Notes: a model not told the origin generated them from the letters alone. A stretch of DNA of 64,000 nt from Nocardia rhamnosiphila NBRC 108938 (GCF_000720425.1 NZ_JOAJ01000006.1:124001-188000), one strand, 5' to 3'. Positions 53,729 through 63,397 are shown, counted from the first letter of the stretch. Made by a program: numbers and translations.

Positions 53729-54244
53729 GTGACCGAAACGCGTAAGGCGATCCTGGCCGGTGGGTGCTTCTGGGGTATGCAGGAGCTGATCCGCAAGCAG
53801 CCGGGAGTCGTATCGACGCGCGTCGGCTATACCGGCGGGCGCAACGATCACCCCACCTACCGCAACCATCCGGGTCATGCGGAGGCCGTGGAGATCGTCT
53901 ACGACCCGGCGCAGACCGACTACCGGGCGCTGCTGGAGTTCTTCTTCCAGATCCACGATCCGACCACCAAGGATCGTCAGGGCAACGATATCGGTAGCAG
54001 CTATCGCTCCGAGATCTTCTACGTCGACGACGAGCAGAAGCGGGAGGCGCTGGCCACCATCGTCGACGTCGAGGATTCGGGCCTGTGGCCGGGCAAGGTC
54101 GTCACCGAGGTGACGCCCGCCCCGGAGTTCTGGGAGGCCGAACCCGAACACCAGGACTATCTGCAGCACTTCCCGAACGGCTACACCTGCCACTTCCCGC
54201 GGCCCGGCTGGAAGCTGCCGCGGCGGCAGACCACCGCCCAGTAG
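53729..54244 (+). CDS. msrA: peptide methionine sulfoxide reductase A
   Basis: A 171-residue MsrA that reduces methionine-S-sulfoxide in oxidised proteins. The catalytic GCFWG has Cys13, and YTGG, GHAE and the [18 protein letters not shown] block are present. Recycling Cys residues at the C-terminus are limited to one (YTCHF), so thiol exchange may use a partner. GTG start with GAGGA upstream. Cytoplasmic. Confidence 0.95.
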   Translation: MTETRKAILAGGCFWGMQELIRKQPGVVSTRVGYTGGRNDHPTYRNHPGHAEAVEIVYDPAQTDYRALLEFFFQIHDPTTKDRQGNDIGSSYRSEIFYVDDEQKREALATIVDVEDSGLWPGKVVTEVTPAPEFWEAEPEHQDYLQHFPNGYTCHFPRPGWKLPRRQTTAQ

Positions 54245-54307
54245 GCATCGGGTACCGGAGCGACCGGGGCCGGTCCCCGCGCCGCTTCGGTTCGCGGCCC
54301 GGCCGCG

Positions 54308-55891
54308 GTGATGAGTAGTGTCGGGCGAGTGAGTGGTTGGGCGCGCCGTAGGTTCCAGAGAATAGGACGATTCGACCGCGCCGTGGGCGGCGTGGTGGCG
54401 GAACTGCCCGCCTCCCGGCTGGACGCGGGGCTGCTGCGATTGACCGGCAGCGCCGACCACAGTGTCCTGTGGATGGCCTGTGCGGGGCTGCTCGCGGCGC
54501 GCCAGGGGGCCACCCGGCGGGCGGCGTTGCGCGGGGTGGTTTCGGTGGCCGGTGCCAGCTTCGTGGCCAATGTCGTGCTCAAGACGGTATTCGCGCGCCG
54601 CCGTCCGGCCGCGGAACTGATGCCGGAGTACCGGCGGCTCGCCCCGGCCCCGTCCTCGTCGTCGTTCCCGTCCGGGCACAGCGCCAGCGCCGCCGCCTTC
54701 GCGACGGCGGTCGCGATGGAGAGCCCGCGCACCGCGCTGGCGGTGGCGCCGCTGGCCGCGGCGGTCGCCTACTCCCGGGTTCATACGGGAGTGCACTGGG
54801 GTTCGGATGTCCTCGTCGGCGCCGCCGTGGGTTCCGGGATCGCGCTGGCCACCCGGCGCTGGTGGCCGGTACGCGAATCCGATGAGGCGCGGGCCCGGCT
54901 GGTCCGCGAGGCGCCGGTGCTCGCCGAGGGCAAAGGGCTCGTCGTCATGGTGAACCCGGTGTCCGGTGACGCCAACTACGATCCCACCGACGATATCGCC
55001 GCGGCCCTGCCCGCGGCCGTCGTGCTGCGCACCCGGCCCGATGTGGATTGCGCCGAACTCCTCGAGCAGGCCATTGCCGAACAGCCGGAGCCGGTGGCGG
55101 CCCTCGGGGTGGCCGGCGGTGACGGGACGGTGGCCGCGGTGGCCGCGGTCGCCCTGCGCCGCGGGCTGCCGCTGGTGGTGATCCCGACCGGCACGCTCAA
55201 TCATTTCGCCCGCGACCTCGGTGTCTACGATCTGGTCGAGGTTGTCGACGCCACCGGTGTCGGGGAGGCGGTCGCGGTCGATATCGCCGGTGTCCAGTAC
55301 GGTGACGCGACCGAGATGGGGACCCGGCACCTGATCAACACCTTCAGCCTCGGCTCCTACCCGGACCTGGTCCGGTTACGCGAGAAATGGCAGTCACGGT
55401 GGGGTAAATGGCCCGCGTTCGCGGCGGCGCTCGTGGTCACCCTGCGCCGGGCCGAACCGATCGAGATCTACCTCGACGACCACTGGCAGCGGGTGTGGTT
55501 CCTCTTCGTCGGCAACGGGCCCTACCATCCGCACGGCGCCGTACCGGCGTTCCGGGACCGGCTCGATTCCGGACTGCTCGACGTGCGCTGGTTGCGCGCC
55601 GATCTACGCTGGTCCCGCACTCGCGCGGTGGTGTCGCTGCTGTTGGCCGCCATCGGGCACAGCCGGGTCTACGGGGAACGGCAACTGTCGGAGCTGTTCG
55701 TGTACCTGCCCCGGCCCGAATCGCTCGCGGCCGACGGTGAAGTGTTCGGCAGCGCCACCCATCTGCGCTTCTCGGTGGCGGGCCAGCTCACGGTGTACCG
55801 GCGTGACGAATCGAATCCGCTGTGGGCCAACCGCAGCCGGCCGCATCACCGCCGGGCTCCGTGGTTGCCCGACGTATTCCGATTTCGCTGA
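54308..55891 (+). CDS. PAP2 phosphatase/diacylglycerol kinase-like fusion protein
   Basis: A 527-residue two-domain membrane enzyme. Residues 45-185 are a PAP2 lipid phosphatase with K92-x6-R99-P100, PSGH at 121-124 and SR-x5-H163-x3-D167. Residues 208-527 are a diacylglycerol/sphingosine kinase-like domain with GGDGT at 270-274 and GTLNHFA. It combines removal and addition of lipid phosphate. Such fusions are known in actinobacteria; the substrate may be a polyprenol or diacylglycerol. GTG 54308 or ATG 54311 start. Confidence 0.9.
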   Translation: MMSSVGRVSGWARRRFQRIGRFDRAVGGVVAELPASRLDAGLLRLTGSADHSVLWMACAGLLAARQGATRRAALRGVVSVAGASFVANVVLKTVFARRRPAAELMPEYRRLAPAPSSSSFPSGHSASAAAFATAVAMESPRTALAVAPLAAAVAYSRVHTGVHWGSDVLVGAAVGSGIALATRRWWPVRESDEARARLVREAPVLAEGKGLVVMVNPVSGDANYDPTDDIAAALPAAVVLRTRPDVDCAELLEQAIAEQPEPVAALGVAGGDGTVAAVAAVALRRGLPLVVIPTGTLNHFARDLGVYDLVEVVDATGVGEAVAVDIAGVQYGDATEMGTRHLINTFSLGSYPDLVRLREKWQSRWGKWPAFAAALVVTLRRAEPIEIYLDDHWQRVWFLFVGNGPYHPHGAVPAFRDRLDSGLLDVRWLRADLRWSRTRAVVSLLLAAIGHSRVYGERQLSELFVYLPRPESLAADGEVFGSATHLRFSVAGQLTVYRRDESNPLWANRSRPHHRRAPWLPDVFRFR

Positions 55892-56014
55892 GCGGTCCGG
55901 CCCCGCGAGATCGCGGGTGCCCTGTTCGGGAAGTGTCGGTTCGGTATTCGGCGGTCGTCCGAGTCCGCTGCCGGCTGCCCGATAGATGCCGGTGACCGAT
56001 GCACGGCCACGGGA

Positions 56015-57655
56015 TCATCCGGAAGCGGGTGGACCGGCGTCGTCGTCCGCCTGGGCCAGGGGCCGTTCCGGTAGCCGCCGGGTGCCGAACAGCGCGAGGA
56101 CGGCCAGCAGCGCCGTGGCCGCGAACGCCGTGTGCAGCGCGTCCAGGCGGGCCGCGGTATTGACCGAGACGACCGAATCGGCGGTGGGTTCGTCCACTCC
56201 GGCGGCGGCGAGTGCGTCGCGCAACTGGGTGTCGGACAGGAACGGGACGCCGTCGGCCAGCACGGTGGTCGCCTGCTCCTGGACGGAGGCCGGCACCGCA
56301 GGATTGTTCTCGATCCCGTCGGTGACCGACGAGGTCAGGGTGGCGATCAGGATGGAGCCGATCAGCGCGGTGCCCAGCGACGCGCCGAGGTAGGTGGCGG
56401 TGTTCTGCAGCCCGCCGACCTCGGCACTGCGCGATTCGGGCACCGCGGAGACGGTCACCGCGCCCAGTTGGGATGCCAGCGCACCCAGACCCGCGCCCAT
56501 CAGCAGCATCGGGATCGCGACGACGCGCGCGTCGGCCCCGGGATCCATTCCGCCGGCCAGCAGCAGTATCCCGATACTCATGGAGAGCAGGCCCAGGCGG
56601 ACCACGCGCCGGGCGCCCACCCGCGGTGCGAATTTCGGGATGCCGACAGCGGTCGCGATCAAGGCGACCGACAGCGGCAGCAAGCGGGCGCCGGTTCCGA
56701 GCGCGCTGAGCTGGAGTACCACCGAGAGGAACAGCGGGACGGTGAAGAACACGCCGGCCTGCACCGCGAACTGGGCGAAGAACATCCCCAGACCGCCGGT
56801 GAGTTGGCGGTTGCCCAGTAGTTCCGGGTCGAAGAGCGGTTCGCGCCCGGTGCGTACGCAGGCCGCCAGCCGTTCGCGGAGCAGGTACAGCACGAGCAGT
56901 CCACCGAGCAGCAGCCAGATCACCGGGGACAGGCCGAACACGGCCGGGGCGCCGGGCCGCTCCTGGATCCAGCCCCATTCGCTCGAGCGGAGTACGCCGT
57001 AGACGATCATGGCCAGGCCGCAGACCGACAGCGCCGAACCGAGATAGTCGAGGCGGGCCTGCTCGGCGGAGGTGTCGTTCATCCTGCGTAACAGCAACAG
57101 GATCAGGATCACCACGACCACCTCGCCGAAGAAGACGAACCGCCAGGAGGCGTAGGTCGTCACCGCGCCACCCAGCAGCGGGCCCACCGCGATCGCCGCG
57201 GCGGCCGCGGCCGCGACGAGACCGTAGGCCGCGGTGCGGCGTTCGGCCGGGATATTCGCGGCCACCAGGGCCACGATCGCCGGCATGATCAATGCCGCGC
57301 CGATGCCCTCGAGCAGCGACCAGCCCACCAGCAGGACGGCGAGATTCGGCGCGAGACCGGTGACGAACGACCCCAGGCCGTACACGACCAGACCGATCCC
57401 GAAGACGCGCCGGCGGCCGACGATCGCGCCGATCTTCCCGCCGGTGATCATCAGCGACGCCATCACCAGCGTGTACAGGGTTATGGCGGTCTGGATACCG
57501 GTGATGCTCGTCCCGAGGTCCTGCGCCACGGTCGCCATGGATACGTTCATCACCGAACTGTCGAGGGCCATGAGGAACTGGCCCGCGCACAGCACGGCCA
57601 GCACCACGCCGGAACCGGATCGTGCCGGCGGGGCCTCGGGTCGCCCTGCGCTCAT
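56015..57655 (-). CDS. MFS drug exporter, DHA2 (14-TM) family
   Basis: A 546-residue transporter with fourteen hydrophobic helices. First-helix VLAVLCAGQFLMALDSSVMNVSM, GGKIGAIVGRRRVF in the first loop, and antiporter motif C-like GPLLGGAVTTYASWRFVF identify DHA2 exporters (LfrA/EmrB-type). It likely extrudes hydrophobic cations with protons. It lies 17 bases downstream of the VOC gene. ATG 57655 gives the normal N-terminus; a much longer open frame continues upstream but is non-coding. Confidence 0.93.
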   Translation of the reverse strand: MSAGRPEAPPARSGSGVVLAVLCAGQFLMALDSSVMNVSMATVAQDLGTSITGIQTAITLYTLVMASLMITGGKIGAIVGRRRVFGIGLVVYGLGSFVTGLAPNLAVLLVGWSLLEGIGAALIMPAIVALVAANIPAERRTAAYGLVAAAAAAAIAVGPLLGGAVTTYASWRFVFFGEVVVVILILLLLRRMNDTSAEQARLDYLGSALSVCGLAMIVYGVLRSSEWGWIQERPGAPAVFGLSPVIWLLLGGLLVLYLLRERLAACVRTGREPLFDPELLGNRQLTGGLGMFFAQFAVQAGVFFTVPLFLSVVLQLSALGTGARLLPLSVALIATAVGIPKFAPRVGARRVVRLGLLSMSIGILLLAGGMDPGADARVVAIPMLLMGAGLGALASQLGAVTVSAVPESRSAEVGGLQNTATYLGASLGTALIGSILIATLTSSVTDGIENNPAVPASVQEQATTVLADGVPFLSDTQLRDALAAAGVDEPTADSVVSVNTAARLDALHTAFAATALLAVLALFGTRRLPERPLAQADDDAGPPASG

Positions 57656-57672
57656 GGGGATGCCGGCGGCCG

Positions 57673-58098
57673 CTACTGCGATGAGTTGAAGTCGATCATC
57701 CAGGGGATGGAGAACTTGTCGGTGAGCATGCCGAACAGTTCGGTCCACTCCGTCTCGGCGAGATGCATATCCACCGACCCGCCCTCGCTCAGCGCACCGA
57801 ACACCCGCTCCGCTTCGTCGCGGTCGCCGACCTCGAGGCATACGGTGAAGTTCGGCCGCTGCGGAACCTCCACGGTCTGCCCCGGCGGGCAGTCCGAGCC
57901 CATCAGTATCTGGCCGGTCCCGGCCAGCGGCAGTGCCGTATGCGCCACCAGGCTCTTCGCCTCGTCCGGCAGGTTCGCGCCCTCGCCCATATCGCCGAAC
58001 CGGATCAGCTGGAGTTCGCCACCGAACACCGACTGGTAGAAGGTGAACGCCTCCTCGGCGTTGCCGTTGAACATGAGATACGCGTTGACGGATTTCAC
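57673..58098 (-). CDS. VOC-family (PhnB-like) protein
   Basis: A 141-residue VOC-fold protein of the PhnB type (KSVNAYLMFNGNAEEAFTFYQSVFGG, ending SIPWMIDFNSS). PhnB-like proteins are metal-independent or bind small ligands; the function is rarely known. GTG start with GAGGAG upstream. Forms an operon with the DHA2 exporter, so it may bind or sequester the exported drug. Confidence 0.87.
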   Translation of the reverse strand: MKSVNAYLMFNGNAEEAFTFYQSVFGGELQLIRFGDMGEGANLPDEAKSLVAHTALPLAGTGQILMGSDCPPGQTVEVPQRPNFTVCLEVGDRDEAERVFGALSEGGSVDMHLAETEWTELFGMLTDKFSIPWMIDFNSSQ

Positions 58099-58435
58099 GG
58101 GTCTCCTCCTCTGGTGATGCGGATGTGCGGATGTACGACCAGGGGGAATGCCACGATCCGGCGCCGCCGGGCGCGATGGCCGGCGCGCGGACCGATCGGG
58201 CCGAGCGTAGCCCGCGCCGACCGGCCGCGGGGGAGATCCCGCCCAGATGCGGGAGTGGTTCGGCACCGCGCAATCGCCCGGAGTGGCCCCTGGGCCCTTG
58301 CGGGAACAGGGAGCGGGGCACCCGACCCGCCGGGGCGGCCCGCCATGCGCCGGAACAGGCGCACGCCGGGTGATACTCGGGATGCCGCCCGCCCGGGCGG
58401 TGCCACGTCCGGTCCCGATGCTGGTGGAGGTCTCC
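58099..58435. other. divergent promoter region
   Basis: About 335 bases between the VOC-exporter operon and the glutamate decarboxylase gene. Extremely G+C-rich at its right half. No gene, palindrome or repeat picked out; it should hold two promoters. Confidence 0.4.
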
Positions 58436-59875
58436 ATGGCATTGACTCATCCGTCTCGGCCCGGCGGCACCGGCCGGGACGATATCGCGGTGAATCCGGT
58501 GTTCACCCGGGAGCCGGTCGAGGTGCCCCGCAACCGGTTGCCCGCCGCGGAGCTGGACAGCGAAACCGCCTACCAGATCGTGCACGACGAACTGTTGCTC
58601 GACGGCAATGCCCGGCTCAACCTCGCCACCTTCGTCACCACCTGGATGGAACCCGCGGCGCAGGTGCTGATGAGCGAATGCTTCGACAAGAACATGATCG
58701 ACAAGGACGAGTACCCGCGCACCGCCGAACTGGAGCAGCGATGTGTGCGGATCCTGGCCGATCTGTGGCACGCCGCCGACCCGGACCATGCCGTCGGGTG
58801 TTCGACCACCGGCTCCAGTGAGGCGTGCATGCTGGCCGGACTGGCCATGAAGCGCCGGTGGCAGCTGCGGCGCCGGGCCGCCGGACAGTCGGCCGAGCGC
58901 CCGAACCTGGTGATGGGGATCAATGTCCAGGTGTGCTGGGAGAAGTTCGCCGAGTACTGGGACGTCGAACCGCGTGTGGTGCCGATGTCGGGGGAGCGGT
59001 TCCATCTCACCGCCGAGGAAGCGGCGGCCCGCTGCGACGAGAACACGATCGGTGTGGTGGCCATCCTGGGGTCCACATTCGACGGCAGCTACGAACCGGT
59101 CGCCGAGATCTGCGCGGCGCTGGACCGAGTGCAGGCCGAGCACGGCTGGGATATCCCGGTGCACGTGGACGGGGCGTCGGGCGCCATGATCGCGCCGTTC
59201 TGCGATCCCGGACTGGAGTGGGATTTCCGGCAACCACGGGTCGCCTCGATCAACACCTCGGGCCACAAATACGGGCTGATCTATCCGGGGGTGGGCTGGG
59301 TGCTGTGGCGCGACGCCGACGCCTTACCGGATGCTCTGGTCTTCCGGGTGAACTACCTCGGCGGGGAGATGCCGACCTTCGCGCTGAACTTCTCCCGGCC
59401 GGGCGCGCAGGTGGTGGCCCAGTATTACACCTTCCTGCGGCTCGGGCACCGCGGCTACGCGCGGGTGCAGGGATACTGCCGCGAGGTCGCGTCCGCACTG
59501 GCCGACCGGATCGCGCGGCTGGGCCCGTTCCGGCTGATCACCGACGGCCGGCAGTTACCCGTCTTCGCCTTCACGCTGGCCGAGGGCGAGACCGGGTATT
59601 CGGTCTTCGACGTCTCGGCGGCACTGCGGGAACAGGGTTGGCTGGTGCCCGCCTACACCTTCCCGGCCGACCGGGAGGATCTGGCGGTGCTGCGCGTGGT
59701 GGTGCGTAACGGTTTCAGCCACGACCTCGCCGACCTGCTGATCGAGGCGTTGCAGCGCGCGCTGCCGCGGTTGCGTGCCCAGCAGGCGCCGCAGCGCGGC
59801 GCCGAGGCCGCGTCGTTCTCCCACGGCGCCGATACCCGGCCGCACAGCGCGGGCGTGCGGCCGACGGGTGGGTGA
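58436..59875 (+). CDS. gadB: glutamate decarboxylase
   Basis: A 479-residue PLP enzyme that converts glutamate to GABA and CO2, consuming a proton. PLP lysine K278 lies in SINTSGHKYG, and HVDGASG (243-249) holds the Asp for the pyridine nitrogen. The N-terminus (LNLATFVTTWMEPAAQVLMSE) and TGSSEA are as in GadB. No GadC antiporter gene follows, so a role in GABA metabolism rather than acid resistance is likely. GGAGG precedes the ATG. A hairpin (59879-59914) follows. Confidence 0.93.
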   Translation: MALTHPSRPGGTGRDDIAVNPVFTREPVEVPRNRLPAAELDSETAYQIVHDELLLDGNARLNLATFVTTWMEPAAQVLMSECFDKNMIDKDEYPRTAELEQRCVRILADLWHAADPDHAVGCSTTGSSEACMLAGLAMKRRWQLRRRAAGQSAERPNLVMGINVQVCWEKFAEYWDVEPRVVPMSGERFHLTAEEAAARCDENTIGVVAILGSTFDGSYEPVAEICAALDRVQAEHGWDIPVHVDGASGAMIAPFCDPGLEWDFRQPRVASINTSGHKYGLIYPGVGWVLWRDADALPDALVFRVNYLGGEMPTFALNFSRPGAQVVAQYYTFLRLGHRGYARVQGYCREVASALADRIARLGPFRLITDGRQLPVFAFTLAEGETGYSVFDVSAALREQGWLVPAYTFPADREDLAVLRVVVRNGFSHDLADLLIEALQRALPRLRAQQAPQRGAEAASFSHGADTRPHSAGVRPTGG

Positions 59876-59878
59876 GCG

Positions 59879-59914
59879 GAACCGGCCGGCACAGTCGCCG
59901 TGGCCGGCCGGTTC
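59879..59914 (+). terminator. terminator hairpin after gadB
   Basis: A 12-base-pair stem, GAACCGGCCGGC with GCCGGCCGGTTC, and 12-base loop, directly after the gadB stop codon. No T tract. Confidence 0.7.
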
Positions 59915-59978
59915 GCTGTCTCGGGCCGGGCCTGCCCGAGGCCTATCGACACATGACTGATGTGCCGTTGTTCAGGTC

Positions 59979-60374
59979 TCAGAAGGCGCTACCGCTGCCG
60001 GGCAGGAAGATCCGCGGGAAGGGCAGACCGAAACCGGGACGGTGGTGACCGTGGTCCCAGCCGTGGTTGTGGTGCCGGCCGCGGTCCCAGTCCCGGTCGT
60101 GGCGGTTGCGGCCGCGGTTCCAGTCGACCGGGCTGTCGTGCCGGCCGTGCCAGCTGTCGTCGTGGCGGCCGTGCCACCCGCGATCGCCGTACCCGTGACC
60201 GTGGCGGCCGGGGCGGCTCACGTCCTGGACCTCGGTGTCGGCGTTCTCGGTGACCACCGGGGCGCCGTTGTCGGCGAGCGCGGGTGCGGCGGTGAGGGCC
60301 AGCGGGGCCAGGGCGATCGCGGCGGTGGCCGCGATCCGGACGGCGAGTCGGCGGGTGCGTGCGGTTCGGTGCAT
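59979..60374 (-). CDS. secreted His/Asp/Arg/Gly-rich protein
   Basis: A 131-residue exported protein. A signal peptide (1-34, ending APALA) precedes a mature chain that is very rich in His, Asp, Arg, Gly and Trp. It has short repeats of the WHGRHDDS / WHGRHDSP type and a C-terminal LPFPRIFLPGSGSAF. It probably binds metal ions in the envelope. No family assigned. ATG 60374 chosen with AGGA upstream. Confidence 0.8.
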   Translation of the reverse strand: MHRTARTRRLAVRIAATAAIALAPLALTAAPALADNGAPVVTENADTEVQDVSRPGRHGHGYGDRGWHGRHDDSWHGRHDSPVDWNRGRNRHDRDWDRGRHHNHGWDHGHHRPGFGLPFPRIFLPGSGSAF

Positions 60375-60551
60375 GATTCGTCCTCGGTCGTAGCGCCGCC
60401 CGGGGGCGGTGGCGGAAGCAGTTGCACTGTGGGAGTGCGGCTTGCTCTGATGCCTAGACCGTACCGTTAAACAACGGCGCATTCAATAGGTGTTCGTTAA
60501 CTGGGGCTGACGAACTTCGTGAACAGCAACTTTCCGCGACCCGCGCGCCGC

Positions 60552-61757
60552 CTATTCGCCGGCGATCGGATGACCCGGGATCGTGGCTTCGAGTTGATCG
60601 AGGCGGAGCACACACCGGGTGCGGCTGTAGATGGTCGGCATACATTCGTTGCAGTGCACGCAGGCGGACTCGGTGCTCGCGTCGGACCGGATGCGGTGCA
60701 ATAGATCCGGTTCGCGCAACAGCGCCCGGCCCATGGCGACGAAATCGAAGCCCTCCGCCATCGCCAGATCCATCGACTCCCGGTCGGTGATACCGCCCAG
60801 CAGCACCAGTGGCATGGCCAGCTCCCGGCGGAACTGGCGCGCGCGTTCGAGCAGATACGCCTTCTCGTACGGGTATTCACGCAGGAAGGCCTTCCCGACC
60901 AGCCGGAAACCCCAGCGGGCCGGTCCCGGCAGCGTTTTAGCGAACTCGCGGCGCGGTGCCGCGCCGTGGAACAGCAGCATCGGGTTCAGCAGGGAACTGC
61001 CCGCCGTCAACTCCAGCGCGTCGAGCGCGCCGTCGGCCTCCAGCCACGCGGCCACCTGCAACGACTCCGGCAGGGTGAGGCCGCCGCGGATGCCGTCCTC
61101 CATATTCAGCTTCGCGGTGACCGCGATCCGGTCGCCGACCGCCTCGCGCACCCGGCGGGCGATATCGCGCGCCAGCCGGGCCCGGTTCTCGAGTGCGCCG
61201 CCGTAGCGGTCCTTGCGTCGGTTCAGTAGCGGGCTCAGAAACGAACTCACCAGGTAGTTGTGCCCGAAATGTATTTCGACCGCGTCGAATCCGGATTCGA
61301 TCGCCAGCAGCGCCGCGTCGGCGTGGGCGGTGACGAGGTCGTGGATCTCGGCCGCGTCGGGCACCTTCATCGGGCTCATCCCGAGGGGGCTGAACATCCG
61401 GCTGGGCGCCAGCGCGGGCAGGCGATTGGACGCGGAATTGGCCACCGGCCCCGCGTGGCCGATCTGCGCACTGGCCGCCGCGCCTTCGGCGTGCACGGCG
61501 TCGGTGAGCCGGCGCAGGCCCGGCACCGCCTCGGGGCGCATATAGATCTGGTGGCGGTCGGTGCGGCCGCCGGGTGCGACCGCGCAGTAGGCGACGGTGG
61601 TCATCCCGACTCCGCCCGCGGCGACCTCCCGGTGGAATTCGACCAGGTCGTCGGTGACCAGCGCGTCCGGGGTGCGTCCCTCGAAGGTCGCGGCCTTGAT
61701 CACCCGGTTACGGAGGGTGAGCGGCCCCAGCGGGGCGGGGGCGAATACGTCGGTCAC
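60552..61757 (-). CDS. NADH:flavin oxidoreductase (2,4-dienoyl-CoA reductase-like)
   Basis: A 401-residue OYE-superfamily FMN barrel. PLGPLTLRNRVIKAATFEG, QIGHAG, FDAVEIHFGHNYLVSSFLSPLLNRR and FVAMGRALLREP are visible, and a C-terminal Cys cluster (CVHCNECMPTIYSRTRC) suggests a 4Fe-4S site as in dienoyl-CoA reductase, though the flavodoxin-like second half is absent. GTG start overlapping the tetR stop by four bases, so co-transcribed with that TetR. Confidence 0.9.
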   Translation of the reverse strand: MTDVFAPAPLGPLTLRNRVIKAATFEGRTPDALVTDDLVEFHREVAAGGVGMTTVAYCAVAPGGRTDRHQIYMRPEAVPGLRRLTDAVHAEGAAASAQIGHAGPVANSASNRLPALAPSRMFSPLGMSPMKVPDAAEIHDLVTAHADAALLAIESGFDAVEIHFGHNYLVSSFLSPLLNRRKDRYGGALENRARLARDIARRVREAVGDRIAVTAKLNMEDGIRGGLTLPESLQVAAWLEADGALDALELTAGSSLLNPMLLFHGAAPRREFAKTLPGPARWGFRLVGKAFLREYPYEKAYLLERARQFRRELAMPLVLLGGITDRESMDLAMAEGFDFVAMGRALLREPDLLHRIRSDASTESACVHCNECMPTIYSRTRCVLRLDQLEATIPGHPIAGE

Positions 61758-62332
61758 GATATATCTCCTGTCGGTGCGGTCAGACCGGCGACGACGAAAG
61801 CGCGCAAGGTCGCCACGGCCTGCGGGCTCAGCGCCCGGTCTTCGGCGGCGGCGCGGCCGAATCGCATGATGATGAGGTCGAACGCGAGCATCCACCGGCG
61901 CCGGCTTTCCCGTTCGCCCACCTCGGGCAGCAGGCCGGCCCACGAGTCGATTCGGAACCACTGCTGCTGCCACGGGCCCACCTGCCGGTCGATCACGCAT
62001 TGCGCCAGCAACCGCAGGTGCAGCCGGCCCAGCGGGTCGGCGGCCAGGGCGGTGAACGGGGTGAGGACCGCGTCGACGAGATCGGCCGCGGGTCCGGCGG
62101 CCGCGGCGACCTCGGTGAGGCGGTCGGCCCACAGTGCCCCGAGCCGTTCTTCGAGCAGGACCGCCACCAGGGCTTCCTTGGATCCGAAGTGGTAGTGGAC
62201 GGCGGCGGGGTTCGCGCCGGCCTCGGTGCAGATGCGGCGTACCGAGACGTCGTCGTAGCGCTCGGTGAGCAGCAGGCGTTCGGCGGCCGTGAGCAGGCGT
62301 TCCCGGGTCGCGGCCGAAACTCGCTGGGGCAT
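61754..62332 (-). CDS. TetR-family regulator
   Basis: A 192-residue TetR protein. HTH at about 15-52 (LLLTERYDDVSVRRICTEAGANPAAVHYHF), then a ligand domain. It lies upstream of and overlaps the OYE gene (GTGA), and divergent from the 3-hydroxyacyl-CoA dehydrogenase. A perfect TTTCAATCA-T-TGATTGAAA operator-like site covers an upstream ATG (62371), so ATG 62332 is the better start. Likely autorepressor controlling lipid or terpene-type degradation genes. Confidence 0.9.
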   Translation of the reverse strand: MPQRVSAATRERLLTAAERLLLTERYDDVSVRRICTEAGANPAAVHYHFGSKEALVAVLLEERLGALWADRLTEVAAAAGPAADLVDAVLTPFTALAADPLGRLHLRLLAQCVIDRQVGPWQQQWFRIDSWAGLLPEVGERESRRRWMLAFDLIIMRFGRAAAEDRALSPQAVATLRAFVVAGLTAPTGDIS

Positions 62333-62361
62333 GGGGCCAGTGAACCACTGCGCCGACCGGT

Positions 62362-62380
62362 TTTCAATCATTGATTGAAA
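62362..62380. promoter_or_regulatory. TetR operator candidate TTTCAATCA-T-TGATTGAAA
   Basis: A perfect nine-base inverted repeat with one central base, 30 bases upstream of the tetR start and in the 210-base gap to the divergent dehydrogenase. CAATCA/TGATTG sites are typical for TetR regulators of fatty-acid-type catabolism in actinobacteria. Confidence 0.75.
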
Positions 62381-62542
62381 TACTGTTTGAAAACGCTGGT
62401 CGATTGCTTCGTCGGCAGTCGTTATCCGATCGCAAAGGGCTGCGCGGGCCACACACTCACCGGGACGGGCCGGTCCTGTTCTACTGGTTCCGGTAGTCAG
62501 CTCCGGTTGTCCGATATGCCCTCGATCGACAAGGAGAAGACG

Positions 62543-63397
62543 ATGGCCCTCGAGATCCGCGCGGTGACAGTGCTGGGCACCGGGGTGCTCGGTTCCCAGA
62601 TCGCCTTCCAGACCGCGTACCACGGATTCCGCGTCCAGGCCTACGACATCGACGACAAGGCAGTCGACGCGGCGCGCGAACGTTTCGCCGGGCTCGCCGC
62701 CACCTATCGCGACGAGGTGATGGGCGCGACCGACGAGCTCACCGAGCAGACCCGTGCGGGGATCGGCCTGACCACCGATCTCGGCGCCGCGGTCGCCGAA
62801 GCCGATCTGGTGATCGAAGCCGTCCCCGAGGTGCTCGACATCAAACGGCAGACCTATCGGAAACTGGGCGAGCTGGCTCCGGAACGGACGATATTCGCGA
62901 CCAACTCCTCGACCCTGCTGCCCAGCGATATGGCGGATTTCACCGGCCGCCCGGACAAATTCCTGGCGCTGCACTTCGCCAATCAGGTGTGGAAGTTCAA
63001 TACCGCCGAGGTCATGGGCACCGACCGGACCGATCCCGCGGTGTTCCGCGCGGTCGCCGAGTTCGCCGCCGCCATCGGCATGGTGCCGATCGAGGTGCAC
63101 AAGGAGAAGGCCGGTTATGTGCTGAACTCGTTGCTGGTGCCGTTCCTGAACGCCGCCGTCGAACTCGCCGCCGGCGACTACGCCGAACCCGAGGCGGTCG
63201 ACAAGACCTGGCGGATCGCCACCGGGGCTCCCATGGGCCCGTTCCAGATCCTCGACATCATCGGTCTCACCACGCCCTACAACATCCTGGGCAGCGCTGC
63301 CGAAACCGAGGGTCTCGCCCGCTGGTTGAAGGAGAACTACATCGACAAGGGCAAGCTCGGAGTGGCCACCGGGGAAGGGTTCTACAAATACTCCTGA
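62543..63397 (+). CDS. 3-hydroxyacyl-CoA dehydrogenase
   Basis: A 284-residue NAD-dependent dehydrogenase. Rossmann motif GTGVLGSQ (about 11-18), VIEAVPE, NSSTLLPSDMA and the C-terminal helical domain with GYVLNSLLVPFLNAA. It oxidises 3-hydroxyacyl-CoA in beta-oxidation. AAGGAGA precedes ATG 62543. Divergent from tetR and so likely in the same regulon. Confidence 0.92.
   Translation: MALEIRAVTVLGTGVLGSQIAFQTAYHGFRVQAYDIDDKAVDAARERFAGLAATYRDEVMGATDELTEQTRAGIGLTTDLGAAVAEADLVIEAVPEVLDIKRQTYRKLGELAPERTIFATNSSTLLPSDMADFTGRPDKFLALHFANQVWKFNTAEVMGTDRTDPAVFRAVAEFAAAIGMVPIEVHKEKAGYVLNSLLVPFLNAAVELAAGDYAEPEAVDKTWRIATGAPMGPFQILDIIGLTTPYNILGSAAETEGLARWLKENYIDKGKLGVATGEGFYKYS

Noticed and set aside
56015..59266. 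A single minus-strand open frame of over 1000 codons
   Set aside because: Only 56015-57655 reads as a transporter. The rest is antisense to gadB and overlaps the VOC gene in another frame; it is open due to high G+C.
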